This document shows, piece after piece, positions 6,017 to 13,418 of a stretch of 24,013 nt of DNA (positions are counted from its first letter, which is position 1; every line of letters starts with the position of its first letter). The stretch covers positions 1 through 24,013 of the forward strand of contig JBIOVV010000068.1 in NCBI GenBank assembly GCA_044867925.1, in the 5' to 3' direction. Both the position numbers and the translations under genes were made by a program. This stretch comes from VRUE01 sp044867925. GTDB taxonomy: Bacteria; Actinomycetota; Thermoleophilia; Solirubrobacterales; 70-9. The notes below the pieces were generated by a model. It was not told the DNA's origin, did no database searches, and saw only the letters and a program-made list of their open reading frames with translations.

Positions 6017-7293
6017 GAGCCCAAAGATTCCCCTGGACCGGCGCAGCCGATACCGCGGATCAGATTCGGAGCTGGACCGAAGGGGTGACCGAGAGGCCAA
6101 GTGAAGAGGAGATTCGCGAGCTCGCGCCCGCCATCGGTGCTTACGATGATGCACGGCTCCTGGAGTTGACCAACCGCTTCGATGCGACCCAGGTTCCGCG
6201 CGAGGGGCTGAGGGTCGACCTCGGCGAGGCGGGTCGGGCGCTGACCGACCTGGATGCCGATCTGCGCGAGTCACTCGAGCTTGCCGCCACCAACATCCGC
6301 ACCGTCGCCGAAGCTCAGCTTCCCCTGGTGCAACGCGTTTCGGCTCTCTCAGGAGGACAAAGCGTCTCACTTCGGGAGGTGGCGGTCGACGCAGCCGGGA
6401 TTTACGCTCCGGGAGGACGGGCCGCCTACCCGTCTAGCGTCTTGATGTGCGCGATCCCCGCGCGGGTGGCGGGGGTGCGCCGAGTCGTGCTTGCCACTCC
6501 GCCGGGTCCGGACGGCGCCGTTGCCCCGCTGGTCCTCGCCGCTGCGGCACTGGCCGAGGTCGACGAGATCTACGCGATAGGCGGTGCCCAGGCGATCTTC
6601 GCTCTGGCTCGCGGCAGCGACTCGATAGATCCGGTCGACGTCGTCGCCGGACCCGGAAATGTCTGGGTGCGTGAGGCGAAGCGGATGGTCAGCGGCGAGG
6701 TCGGCATCGACTCCCTCGCCGGCCCGTCTGAGCTGATGCTCGTTGCCGACGGCAACACCAATCCCGAATGGGCCGCCCTCGACCTCTGTGCCCAGGCAGA
6801 GCATGGGGGCGAGGCCCCTCTGATCGTCGGGGCAGTCGAGGAGGACGTTCTCGGTGCCTTGAAGGAGGAAGCTCTCCGGGTCGCGTCCGCTTCAGATGGC
6901 GTCGGCGACGCACCGCTCGCGCTTGTCCAGGTTCCGGATCTGAGCGACGCGATCGACCTGGCAAACGCCTTCGCCCCAGAGCACCTGGAGCTGCTGGTCG
7001 AGGATGCCACGGCGCTCGCCGAGAGAGTCACCACCGCCGGCTGTGTGTTCGCAGGCTCGTACGGTGCCACTGCCTTCGGTGACTACGTGGCCGGGTCCAA
7101 CCATGTCCTGCCGACCGGCGGCGCCGGTCGCTTCTCCGGCCCTCTGGGTCCGGGTGTCTTCCGCCGCAAGATCTCGACCGTGGAGGTCTCGGCCGAGGCG
7201 GCGGCGAAGCTTGCCCCACATGTCGACCGCATTGCCAGGGCGGAGGGATTCCCCCTCCACGGCGAGTCGGCGATGATTAGAGCCAAGTCATGA
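6013..7293 (+). CDS. hisD: Histidinol dehydrogenase
   Basis: HisD oxidises L-histidinol to L-histidine in two NAD-dependent steps. The 426-aa length is typical. Zinc ligands expected from the E. coli enzyme are all present: Gln261 and His264 (CAQAEHGG), Asp357 (GDYVAG) and His416 (FPLHGES). The catalytic pair Glu323-His324 is in APEHLEL. The blocks AGPGNVWVREAKR (212-224), DSLAGPSELM (233-242) and SNHVLPTGGAGRFSGPLG (362-379) are also seen. ATG overlaps the hisG stop by 4 nt, and the gene overlaps hisB likewise. Its codons end in A or T much more often than those of hisG (19 against 3 of the first 65), which may mark a replaced gene. Normally hisC follows here; it does not. Confidence 0.96.
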   Translation: MRAQRFPWTGAADTADQIRSWTEGVTERPSEEEIRELAPAIGAYDDARLLELTNRFDATQVPREGLRVDLGEAGRALTDLDADLRESLELAATNIRTVAEAQLPLVQRVSALSGGQSVSLREVAVDAAGIYAPGGRAAYPSSVLMCAIPARVAGVRRVVLATPPGPDGAVAPLVLAAAALAEVDEIYAIGGAQAIFALARGSDSIDPVDVVAGPGNVWVREAKRMVSGEVGIDSLAGPSELMLVADGNTNPEWAALDLCAQAEHGGEAPLIVGAVEEDVLGALKEEALRVASASDGVGDAPLALVQVPDLSDAIDLANAFAPEHLELLVEDATALAERVTTAGCVFAGSYGATAFGDYVAGSNHVLPTGGAGRFSGPLGPGVFRRKISTVEVSAEAAAKLAPHVDRIARAEGFPLHGESAMIRAKS

Positions 7294-7880
7294 GTCGAAC
7301 GGCCGCAAGAAAGCGCAGCACAGCCGAGACCCAGATCCGTCTTTCGCTGGACCTCGACGGGGGAGAGGCGAGCGCCGCCACCGGCGTCGGCTTCCTCGAC
7401 CACATGCTCGACCTCCTGGCGCGGCACGGCCGACTCGGCCTGCAGGTCGAGGCAAGCGGCGATCTGGAGACCGGCGCGCACCACACCGTCGAGGACGTCG
7501 GCATCGTGTTGGGCCAGGCGCTGGACGAGGCGCTGGGCGACCGCGCCGGGATCAGGCGCTACGGCTCGGCCGTCGTGCCGATGGACGAGTCGCTGGCCGA
7601 GTGCGCGATCGACATCTCCGGGCGGCCGCTGTGCGTCTTCGACGCCGAGCTGCCCACCACCTCGATCGCCGGCTTCGACACCGAGCTCGCCGAGGAGTTC
7701 TTCCGCGCCGTCGCCAACAGCGCCAAGCTGACCCTGCACGTCTCGGTTCGCTGCGGGACCAACGCGCACCACATGATCGAGGGCTGCTTCAAGGCCTTCG
7801 CCCGGGCGCTGCGCGTCGCCGTCTCGATCGACCCCGAGGAGAGCGGCGTCCCGTCGACAAAGGGAACCCTGAATGAATAG
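7290..7880 (+). CDS. hisB: Imidazoleglycerol-phosphate dehydratase (monofunctional)
   Basis: HisB removes water from imidazoleglycerol phosphate to give imidazole acetol phosphate. The protein is 196 aa, the single-domain form without the histidinol-phosphatase fused in enterobacteria. Metal-binding motifs are GVGFLDHML (32-40), AHHTVEDVG (63-71) and NAHHMIEGCFKAFARALR in the second half, plus the C-terminal PSTKGTLNE typical of the family. The ATG overlaps the hisD stop by 4 nt, so translation is probably coupled. Its third-position GC returns to the high level of hisG. Confidence 0.97.
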   Translation: MSRTAARKRSTAETQIRLSLDLDGGEASAATGVGFLDHMLDLLARHGRLGLQVEASGDLETGAHHTVEDVGIVLGQALDEALGDRAGIRRYGSAVVPMDESLAECAIDISGRPLCVFDAELPTTSIAGFDTELAEEFFRAVANSAKLTLHVSVRCGTNAHHMIEGCFKAFARALRVAVSIDPEESGVPSTKGTLNE

Positions 7881-7961
7881 ATGCCGCCTCCTCTGCTCTC
7901 GCACGGGCGGGCTAGTCGCACCCGGCGATCTCGCGTCCGCGCTTCCGCGTCCGGGGGCGGC

Positions 7962-8588
7962 ATGAGCACCCGGATCTGCATCCTCGACTACGGCATGGGC
8001 AATTTGCGCTCGGTCGAGAAGGCGCTCGAGCACGTCGGCGCCACGGCGAGGATCGCCAACGACGCCGAGACCATCCGGGCCGCCGAGGGCCTTATCCTGC
8101 CCGGCGTCGGCGCCTTCCCCAAGGCCATGCAGGGCATCGGCGCCCTCGAACTCGACGAGCTGATCGAGGAGCGCCGCGCCGCCGGCGTGCCGATCCTCGG
8201 CATCTGCCTCGGTCTGCAGCTGCTCTTCGACTCGACCACCGAGCTCGGCGGCGCGCGCGGGCTGGGCCTGCTGCCGGGCGAGGTGACCGAGCTCGACGCA
8301 CCCGGACTGAAGATCCCCCACATCGGCTGGTCGCCGGTGCGCTGGGAGCGTAAGTCGCGGCTGACCGAGGGGATCGAGTCCGAGACGCCGTTCTACCTGG
8401 TCCACTCATTCGCGCCAAAGCCCGAGTCCGCCGACCTGCTCGGCACGGCCGCGTATGGCAGTCGCTTCGCCTGCGCGGCGGAGCGCGACAACGTCTTCGG
8501 CGTCCAGTTCCACCCGGAGAAGTCGAGCGCCGCCGGCCTGCGCCTGCTCGCCAACTTCGCCGGCATCTGCGCCTCCGTCCCGGCTTAG
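7962..8588 (+). CDS. hisH: Imidazole glycerol phosphate synthase, glutaminase subunit
   Basis: HisH is a class I glutamine amidotransferase that releases ammonia and channels it to HisF. The 208-aa protein has the triad Cys82 (GICLGLQ), His184 and Glu186 (QFHPEKS). It also has the N-terminal ILDYGMGNLRSVEKAL and the oxyanion strand LPGVGAF. The ATG at 7962 was chosen because the conserved sequence starts immediately after it; the frame stays open back to 7881, but that stretch reads as unconserved Arg/Ser-rich sequence. An 81-nt gap follows hisB, a wide spacing for this operon. hisA comes next and its partner hisF follows that. Confidence 0.96.
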   Translation: MSTRICILDYGMGNLRSVEKALEHVGATARIANDAETIRAAEGLILPGVGAFPKAMQGIGALELDELIEERRAAGVPILGICLGLQLLFDSTTELGGARGLGLLPGEVTELDAPGLKIPHIGWSPVRWERKSRLTEGIESETPFYLVHSFAPKPESADLLGTAAYGSRFACAAERDNVFGVQFHPEKSSAAGLRLLANFAGICASVPA

Positions 8589-8600
8589 CCCGCTGACGCC

Positions 8601-9326
8601 GTGATCCTCTACCCGGCGATCGACATCCGCGGCGGCAAGGCGGTGCGCCTGCTGCAGGGCGACTACGAGCGCGAGACGACCTACGACGCCGACCCGGTCG
8701 AAGCCGCAGCTCGCTGGGCGGGCGAAGGGGCCGAGTTCCTGCACGTGGTCGACCTCGACGGGGCAAGGGCGGGAACGCCGCAGAACCTCGAGCAGGTGCG
8801 TCGGATCGCCGCTGCTGTGAACTGCCCGGTCCAGGTCGGTGGCGGGTTGCGTGACGAGGGGTCCGTGACCGCGGTCTTGGACGCGGGAGCCGAGCGCGTC
8901 GTGATCGGCACCGCGGCGCTGCGCGACCCCGACTTTCTCGCTGCAACGCTTGAGGCGCACGGCGATCGCGTGGTCGTCTCGGTGGACGCCCGAGACGGCA
9001 AGGTCGCGCTGGCGGGCTGGACGGAAGCAGATGAGGAGGGGGTGGTCGAGGCCGTGACGGAGCTGAGCTCCCGCGGCGTGGCGAGATTCCTCTGCACCGC
9101 GATCGAGGTCGACGGCACGATGGAGGGCCCGGCCATCGAGGAGCTCAGTCAAATCGCTGCCGCAACAGAGGCTCAGGTCATCGCCTCCGGCGGCGTCGGC
9201 ACCCTGTCCCACCTCGAAGCACTGGCCCAAGGGTCCGCCCCGAACATCGAGGGCGCCATAGTCGGCCGCGCCCTCTACGAGCGCAAGTTCACGGTCGCCG
9301 AAGCGGTCACAGCACTTGGGGGGTAG
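8601..9326 (+). CDS. hisA: ProFAR isomerase HisA (possibly PriA-like)
   Basis: HisA opens the ribose ring of ProFAR by an Amadori rearrangement to give PRFAR. The 241-aa (beta/alpha)8 barrel has catalytic Asp8 (YPAIDIRGGKAVRL) and Asp129 (VSVDARDGK). Phosphate-binding loops are VGGGLRD (79-85) and IASGGVGTLSHLEAL. The start is GTG, 12 nt after the hisH stop. In many actinobacteria this protein (PriA) also does the TrpF reaction; whether this one does cannot be read from sequence alone. hisF follows after 40 nt, with a -10-like element in between. Confidence 0.95.
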   Translation: MILYPAIDIRGGKAVRLLQGDYERETTYDADPVEAAARWAGEGAEFLHVVDLDGARAGTPQNLEQVRRIAAAVNCPVQVGGGLRDEGSVTAVLDAGAERVVIGTAALRDPDFLAATLEAHGDRVVVSVDARDGKVALAGWTEADEEGVVEAVTELSSRGVARFLCTAIEVDGTMEGPAIEELSQIAAATEAQVIASGGVGTLSHLEALAQGSAPNIEGAIVGRALYERKFTVAEAVTALGG

Positions 9327-9354
9327 GGCACCCCGGCTCCCCTGGCCCCACGTC

Positions 9355-9360
9355 TACGCT
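9355..9360 (+). promoter_or_regulatory. Putative leaderless -10 element for hisF
   Basis: TACGCT lies 6 nt before the hisF ATG, which would put the transcript start at or beside the start codon. No Shine-Dalgarno sequence is present and no clear -35 box is seen. This would be an internal start within the his operon. Confidence 0.4.
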
Positions 9361-9366
9361 TAGCTG

Positions 9367-10125
9367 ATGGTGCTCAAGCGGGTTATTCCTTGCCTCGATG
9401 TCGATTCGGGGCGCGTGGTCAAGGGGACCAACTTCGTGGGGCTGCGCGATGCGGGGGACCCGGTCGAGCTGGCGGAGCGGTACGACGCGGAGGGGGCCGA
9501 CGAGTTGGTCTTTCTCGACATCACCGCCTCGCATGAAAAGCGCGAGACGATTGTCGAGCTGGCACGGCGGACCGCCGACAACGTCTTCATCCCTTTCACG
9601 ATCGGCGGTGGGATTCGGTCGGTTGAGGATGCGCAGGCGGTGCTCGACGCGGGGGCGGACAAGGTCTCGGTGAACTCGTCGGCTCTGGCGCGGCCTGAGC
9701 TGCTGACCGAGCTGGCCGATCACTTCGGAGCGCAGTGCGTCGTGATTGCGATCGACGCCAAGCGCGAGGAGGACGGCTGGGGCGTCTACGTCAACGGCGG
9801 GCGCAAGAAGGTCGAGGGGCGGGACGCGGTCTCCTGGGCCAGCGAGGCGGTCGAGCTGGGCGCGGGCGAGGTGCTGCTGACCAGCATGGACCGCGACGGG
9901 ACCAATGATGGTTACGACATCGAGCTGACCCGTGCGGTGGCCGAGACGGTTCCGGTGCCGGTGATCGCCTCGGGCGGGGCGGGAAACCTCGAGCATCTGA
10001 GCGAGGCGATCTCCGCGGGCAAGGCCGATGCTGTGCTCTGCGCCTCGATCTTCCACTACGGCGCCTACCGCGTTCGCGAGGCCAAGGAGCAGCTCGCCGC
10101 CGACGGCATTCCCGTCCGCCTCTAG
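9367..10125 (+). CDS. hisF: Imidazole glycerol phosphate synthase, cyclase subunit
   Basis: HisF uses ammonia from HisH to turn PRFAR into imidazole glycerol phosphate and AICAR. The 252-aa barrel has the catalytic Asp11 (VIPCLDVDSGRVVKG) and Asp130 (VVIAIDAK). It also has the phosphate loops FTIGGGIRSVEDA (77-89) and VIASGGAGNLEHL. KVSVNSSAL and LTSMDRDGTNDGYD are further signatures. Full length for the family. There is no ribosome-binding site before the ATG, but a TAnnnT hexamer sits 6 nt upstream, suggesting a leaderless transcript in addition to read-through from hisA. Confidence 0.97.
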   Translation: MVLKRVIPCLDVDSGRVVKGTNFVGLRDAGDPVELAERYDAEGADELVFLDITASHEKRETIVELARRTADNVFIPFTIGGGIRSVEDAQAVLDAGADKVSVNSSALARPELLTELADHFGAQCVVIAIDAKREEDGWGVYVNGGRKKVEGRDAVSWASEAVELGAGEVLLTSMDRDGTNDGYDIELTRAVAETVPVPVIASGGAGNLEHLSEAISAGKADAVLCASIFHYGAYRVREAKEQLAADGIPVRL

Positions 10126-10140
10126 CCGGTAGAAGGACAG

Positions 10141-11271
10141 ATGGCCCCTCCCCAGGAGCACAGCGAGAGCATCGCCGAGGCGCTGGAGCACATGCATCCG
10201 GAGCTCTCCCTCGTGCGCGAGGCCGGTGGCGATCCGGTCTACCTGGTCGGCGGTGCCGTGCGCGACCTGCTGCTCGGTCGCGGCAGGGCGGACATCGACC
10301 TCGTCGTCGAGGGCGATGCGGCGGCGCTGGCCGCACGGCTGGGAGCCGCCGTCGTCTCCCACGAGCGCTTCGGCACGGCCAAGGTCGCGCTCGACGGGCA
10401 CGAGGTCGACATCGCCGCGGCGCGCTCGGAGAGCTACCCCGAGCCGGGGGCACTGCCGGTGGTCGAGCCGGGGGCCGATCTCGCCGCCGACCTGCGACGA
10501 CGTGACTTCACGATCAACGCGATGGCGATCCCCCTGCAGGGCGAGCCCCGCCTGATCGACCCTCACGGCGGCCAGGCCGACCTTGCGAGGAAGCGCCTGC
10601 GGGTGTTGCACGACGGCTCCTTCGCCGACGACCCGACCCGGGCGATCCGGGCGGCCCGCTACGCCGCCCGCTTCGGCTTCGAGCTCGAGTCCCACACCGC
10701 CGAGCTGCTGCGCAGGACCGATCTCGGCACGGTCTCGGCAGATCGCCGCGAAGGGGAGCTGCTCCGCCTCGCCGGAGAACGCACGGGGGCACGAGGCTTT
10801 GGCCTGCTCGCCGATTGGTGCCTCCTCGAGCTGCGCGATGAAGACGGCAGACTGCTTGCCGGTGTCGCGGAGCTGCTTGGAGCTGAGCCGTGGGTCGCCG
10901 AGGCGCCACGCGATCGCGCCCTCTTGGCGGCGGCGCTGGGCCCGCGTCGCGGCGAGGAGGCGCTGGCGGACGAGCGGCCCAGGTCTCCTTCCGAGGCGGT
11001 CGAGCTCGCGTCCGGCCACGACGGCGTCGAACTCGTCCTTGCTCGTGCCCTCGGGGCCGAGTGGCTCGACCGCTACGTGACCGAGTGGCGGCACGTCAGC
11101 CTCGAGATCGATGGCGCCGACCTGCTCGCAGCGGGCCTCGAGCAGGGTCCGGCCCTCGGTCGCGGGCTCCAGGGAGCGCTGCGGCGCAAGCTCGACGATG
11201 GAATCGACGGGCGCGAGGAGGAGCTGGCGGTCGCCCTCGAGATCGCCAGGGGTGACGATGGAGTGGCGTGA
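10141..11271 (+). CDS. CCA-adding enzyme / poly(A) polymerase family nucleotidyltransferase
   Basis: Class II tRNA nucleotidyltransferases add CCA to tRNA 3' ends; close paralogues are poly(A) polymerases. The 376-aa protein has the catalytic head: LVGGAVRDLLLGR (35-47), the acidic pair Asp51/Asp53 in ADIDLVVEGD, and a third Asp90 in HEVDIAAAR. These are followed by RRRDFTINAMA (119-129) and the neck motif FADDPTRAIRAARYAARFGFE (161-181). The C-terminal half is weakly conserved and no HD phosphohydrolase motif is visible. AGAAGGA precedes the ATG closely. It follows hisF by 15 nt and overlaps pgeF by 14 nt, so it bridges the his operon and the next cluster. CCA addition against poly(A) addition cannot be decided from sequence. 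Confidence 0.85.
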   Translation: MAPPQEHSESIAEALEHMHPELSLVREAGGDPVYLVGGAVRDLLLGRGRADIDLVVEGDAAALAARLGAAVVSHERFGTAKVALDGHEVDIAAARSESYPEPGALPVVEPGADLAADLRRRDFTINAMAIPLQGEPRLIDPHGGQADLARKRLRVLHDGSFADDPTRAIRAARYAARFGFELESHTAELLRRTDLGTVSADRREGELLRLAGERTGARGFGLLADWCLLELRDEDGRLLAGVAELLGAEPWVAEAPRDRALLAAALGPRRGEEALADERPRSPSEAVELASGHDGVELVLARALGAEWLDRYVTEWRHVSLEIDGADLLAAGLEQGPALGRGLQGALRRKLDDGIDGREEELAVALEIARGDDGVA

Positions 11272-12037
11272 GCGCAACGGAGTGCGCTGGCAGGAGGCTC
11301 GGATGCCGGGCGCCGTCGCCGCTTTCACGACGCGTGCCGGCGGGGTCAGCGAGTCCCCGTTCGACCAGCTCAACCTTGGGGCCCTGACCGACGACGACGC
11401 CGATGCCGTCACCGAGAATCGCCGCCGGGCCGCCGCCGCACTGGGCTTCGCCCCGCAGCAGGTCGCATTCAGTCATCAGGAGCATGGCGCCGAGCTGCTG
11501 ACGCACGCCGAGCCCCCGCTCCGCTGTTCCCTTGCCCTGGATGACGGGGTGAAGGCACAGCGGAAGCCGGGGAGCGGGTCGGTTCCAACGGCTGACGGGC
11601 ATGTGATCACCGCGCCGGGCGCGGCCGCCCTCGTCTTCGTCGCCGATTGCGTGCCCGTCGCCCTCGCCGGTCCCGGCGGGGCGGCGATGCTGCATTGCGG
11701 CTGGCGCGGGCTGGCCGCCGGCATCGTCGCCAAAGGCGTCGAGGCGATCGGCGCGACCGACGCCGCGATCGGCCCCTCGATCGGGCCCTGCTGCTACGAG
11801 GTCGGCGCGGAGGTGCTGGGGGCCTTTGCCGGGCTGGGCGAGGGGATCGCCACCGGCCGCAGGCTCGATCTGCCCGCGGTGGCACGGCGCCTGCTGCGCG
11901 AGCAGGGAGTCGAGCGGATCGAGGCCAGCGGGCTCTGCACGAGCTGTGAGCCAGACCTCTTCTTCTCGCACCGCCGCGACGGCGGGCGCAGCGGTCGCCA
12001 GGCAGGCGTGGTCTGGCTCGAGCGGGGGAGCGACTGA
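11258..12037 (+). CDS. pgeF: Peptidoglycan editing factor PgeF / multicopper-oxidase-like (DUF152) protein
   Basis: This family (YfiH/YlmD/LACC1) binds zinc. Members have been linked to removal of misincorporated L-Ser from peptidoglycan precursors and to purine nucleoside phosphorylase activity. The 259-aa protein carries the metal ligands His76 (SHQEHGAEL), Cys131 (VADCVPVAL) and His146 (LHCGWRGLAAG). It also has the signature IGPSIGPCCYEVG (171-183). The ATG at 11258 is preceded at 5 nt by AGGGG (11248-11252) and overlaps the upstream nucleotidyltransferase gene by 14 nt; an upstream in-frame ATG-like start would give unrelated sequence. It is followed directly by yggS, a common partner in division clusters of Gram-positive bacteria. 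Confidence 0.92.
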   Translation: MEWRERNGVRWQEARMPGAVAAFTTRAGGVSESPFDQLNLGALTDDDADAVTENRRRAAAALGFAPQQVAFSHQEHGAELLTHAEPPLRCSLALDDGVKAQRKPGSGSVPTADGHVITAPGAAALVFVADCVPVALAGPGGAAMLHCGWRGLAAGIVAKGVEAIGATDAAIGPSIGPCCYEVGAEVLGAFAGLGEGIATGRRLDLPAVARRLLREQGVERIEASGLCTSCEPDLFFSHRRDGGRSGRQAGVVWLERGSD

Positions 12038-12038
12038 G

Positions 12039-12671
12039 GTGCCGGGACTGATCCACGGGCTCGAGCCGGAGAAGATCGCCGCCAACCTGGCCGGGGCACG
12101 TGAGCTGGCCGGTGACGGCGTCGAGATCCTCGCCGCGACCAAGTACGTGCCGCTGGAGGAGATGGGCGCCCTCGCCGAGGCCGGCGTGCGCCTGGTCGGC
12201 GAGAACCGCCAGCAGGAGCTCGCCGCCAAGCACGAGCGCTGGGGCGACGCCTTCGAATGGGATTTCATCGGCAACCTGCAGAGCCGCAAGGTGAGACAGC
12301 TGCTGCCGCTCTGCCGCCTGATCCACTCGGTCGCGAGCGATTCGGCGCTCGAGCAGCTCGGCCGCCATGGCGGTCCGGAGACCGAGGTCCTGGTCGAGGT
12401 CAACGTCGCCGGTGAGGAAGGCAAGGGAGGGGTCGCTCCCGGCGACCTGGCGACTTTCATCGAGCGCTGTCCCGTCCCCGTCACGGGCCTGATGACGATG
12501 CCCCCCTTCAGCCAGGACCCCGAGGACTCCAGACCACATTTCGCTCGTCTTGCCGAGCTCGCCCAAACGCATGAACTAGCCAAGCTCTCCATGGGCACAT
12601 CGCAAGATTGGCGCGTAGCTCTAGAGGAGGGAGCAACCATCATTCGCCTGGGAACAGCGCTCTATATCTGA
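12039..12671 (+). CDS. YggS/PLPBP family pyridoxal-phosphate homeostasis protein
   Basis: The protein is a fold-type III PLP-binding barrel with no known catalytic activity that buffers cellular PLP. The 210-aa protein has the PLP lysine Lys35 in AATKYVP and the blocks GENRQQEL, WDFIGNLQSRK, EVNVAGEEGKGG, VTGLMTMPP and the phosphate-binding LSMGTSQDW. The start is GTG, 1 nt past the pgeF stop, with GGGGAG 8 nt upstream. The last 44 codons are unusual: I count 20 ending in A or T, against 4 of the first 44. The protein remains well conserved there. sepF follows after a 159-nt gap. Confidence 0.95.
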   Translation: MPGLIHGLEPEKIAANLAGARELAGDGVEILAATKYVPLEEMGALAEAGVRLVGENRQQELAAKHERWGDAFEWDFIGNLQSRKVRQLLPLCRLIHSVASDSALEQLGRHGGPETEVLVEVNVAGEEGKGGVAPGDLATFIERCPVPVTGLMTMPPFSQDPEDSRPHFARLAELAQTHELAKLSMGTSQDWRVALEEGATIIRLGTALYI

Positions 12672-12689
12672 CGATTCTCCGGCGGGTGG

Positions 12690-12749
12690 CATGGGGTGAG
12701 GGGGGTCGAGGACAGCCCGTGGACTGCCTGCAGGCCCCCTCGCCCCATG
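12690..12749 (+). repeat. Long inverted repeat / hairpin between yggS and sepF
   Basis: A 15-bp stem, CATGGGGTGAGGGGG (12690-12704) with CCCCCTCGCCCCATG (12735-12749), has a single G-U pair and encloses a 30-nt loop. The loop contains a small CCTGCAGG palindrome. No T-run follows, so it is not a textbook intrinsic terminator, although such stems can slow or end transcription in GC-rich bacteria. It may also be a structured leader of the sepF mRNA or a dispersed repeat. Confidence 0.65.
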
Positions 12750-12781
12750 ACAGGACCCGTCGGCCAATCGCCTAATTGAGC

Positions 12782-12798
12782 CATAATTCTCTGGAGGA
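12782..12798 (+). promoter_or_regulatory. Possible sepF promoter -10 and detached Shine-Dalgarno
   Basis: CATAAT (12782-12787) lies in the most A/T-rich part of the yggS-sepF gap and resembles a -10 box. GGAGGA (12793-12798) is a near-perfect ribosome-binding sequence, but it lies 32 nt before the sepF ATG. The only in-frame start-like codon at normal distance is CTG at 12807, which would add 8 residues to SepF. No convincing -35 box is seen. Confidence 0.3.
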
Positions 12799-12830
12799 AT
12801 CGGTCTCTGGGGGCCGAACAAGCGAAAACC

Positions 12831-13376
12831 ATGGCCCTACGCGACACATGGCATCGAGCGCTGGTCTACTTCGGCCTTGCCGAGGATCACGACTACGGTC
12901 CCGAATACGAGGAAGACTTCGAGCCGGAAACCGGCGCCGAAGAGGCCCACGAGGGACGCCGCGAATCCGCTCAGGTTCGCCGCCTGCCCAGCGCCCGCCG
13001 CTCCCGCCGCGACGAGATCGACGACATCTTCGCCGACGACGAGCCGATCGCCGCCTCGCGCACCCGCACGCTGCGCCCGGTCGGCAACGGCGACTCGGAC
13101 GTCCAGGTGCACCTCGTCATTCCCCGCAACTTCAACGACGCCCAGCAGGTCGCCGACCAGTTCAAGCGCCAGGTACCGGTCATTCTCAACCTGCAGACGA
13201 CCGACCATGAGCTCTCCAAGCGGATGATCGACTTCTGCTCGGGGCTGACCTACTCGCTCGACGGCGGCATGCAGCGCATCGCCGAGAAGATCTTCCTGCT
13301 GACGCCGCGCAACGTCGAGGTCTCGGCCGAGGAGAAGGCTCGGCTGCTCGACAAAGGCTTCTTCAACCAGTCCTAG
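12831..13376 (+). CDS. sepF: Cell division protein SepF
   Basis: SepF binds the C-terminal tail of FtsZ and anchors the Z-ring to the membrane. The 181-aa protein has an N-terminal amphipathic helix (residues about 1-16, with WHRALVYFGL) for membrane attachment. An acidic and basic linker (20-90) follows, then the C-terminal SepF fold: HLVIPRNFNDAQQVAD, VPVILNLQTTD, KRMIDFCSGLTYSLDGGMQ and IFLLTPRNVEVS. The ATG at 12831 fits the family N-terminus but lacks a nearby ribosome-binding site. It sits between yggS and proC, as in many actinobacteria and firmicutes, although ftsZ is not in the window. Confidence 0.95.
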   Translation: MALRDTWHRALVYFGLAEDHDYGPEYEEDFEPETGAEEAHEGRRESAQVRRLPSARRSRRDEIDDIFADDEPIAASRTRTLRPVGNGDSDVQVHLVIPRNFNDAQQVADQFKRQVPVILNLQTTDHELSKRMIDFCSGLTYSLDGGMQRIAEKIFLLTPRNVEVSAEEKARLLDKGFFNQS

Positions 13377-13405
13377 GCGGCTGGAGGGGGGCGGGGCGCT
13401 ACGGC

Positions 13406-13411
13406 TAGTCT
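13406..13411 (+). promoter_or_regulatory. Putative leaderless -10 element for proC
   Basis: TAGTCT is 7 nt before the proC ATG, which places the predicted transcript start at the start codon. There is no Shine-Dalgarno sequence at a usable distance and no clear -35 box. It lies in the 42-nt sepF-proC gap. Confidence 0.45.
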
Positions 13412-13418
13412 GCCCGCC

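Noticed and set aside
7881..7961. N-terminal extension of HisH by 27 residues from ATG 7881
   Set aside because: The extra residues are Arg/Ser-rich and unlike HisH, which begins at the conserved ILDYGMGN just after ATG 7962.
9307..11412. Long antisense open frame (about 700 codons) opposite hisF and the nucleotidyltransferase
   Set aside because: High-GC shadow of well-conserved plus-strand genes; the translation shows no domain and is low in hydrophobic order.
12690..12749. Known structured RNA (RNase P, tmRNA, SRP RNA, c-di-GMP or c-di-AMP riboswitch)
   Set aside because: The conserved core sequences of these RNAs are not present; only a single long stem is supported.
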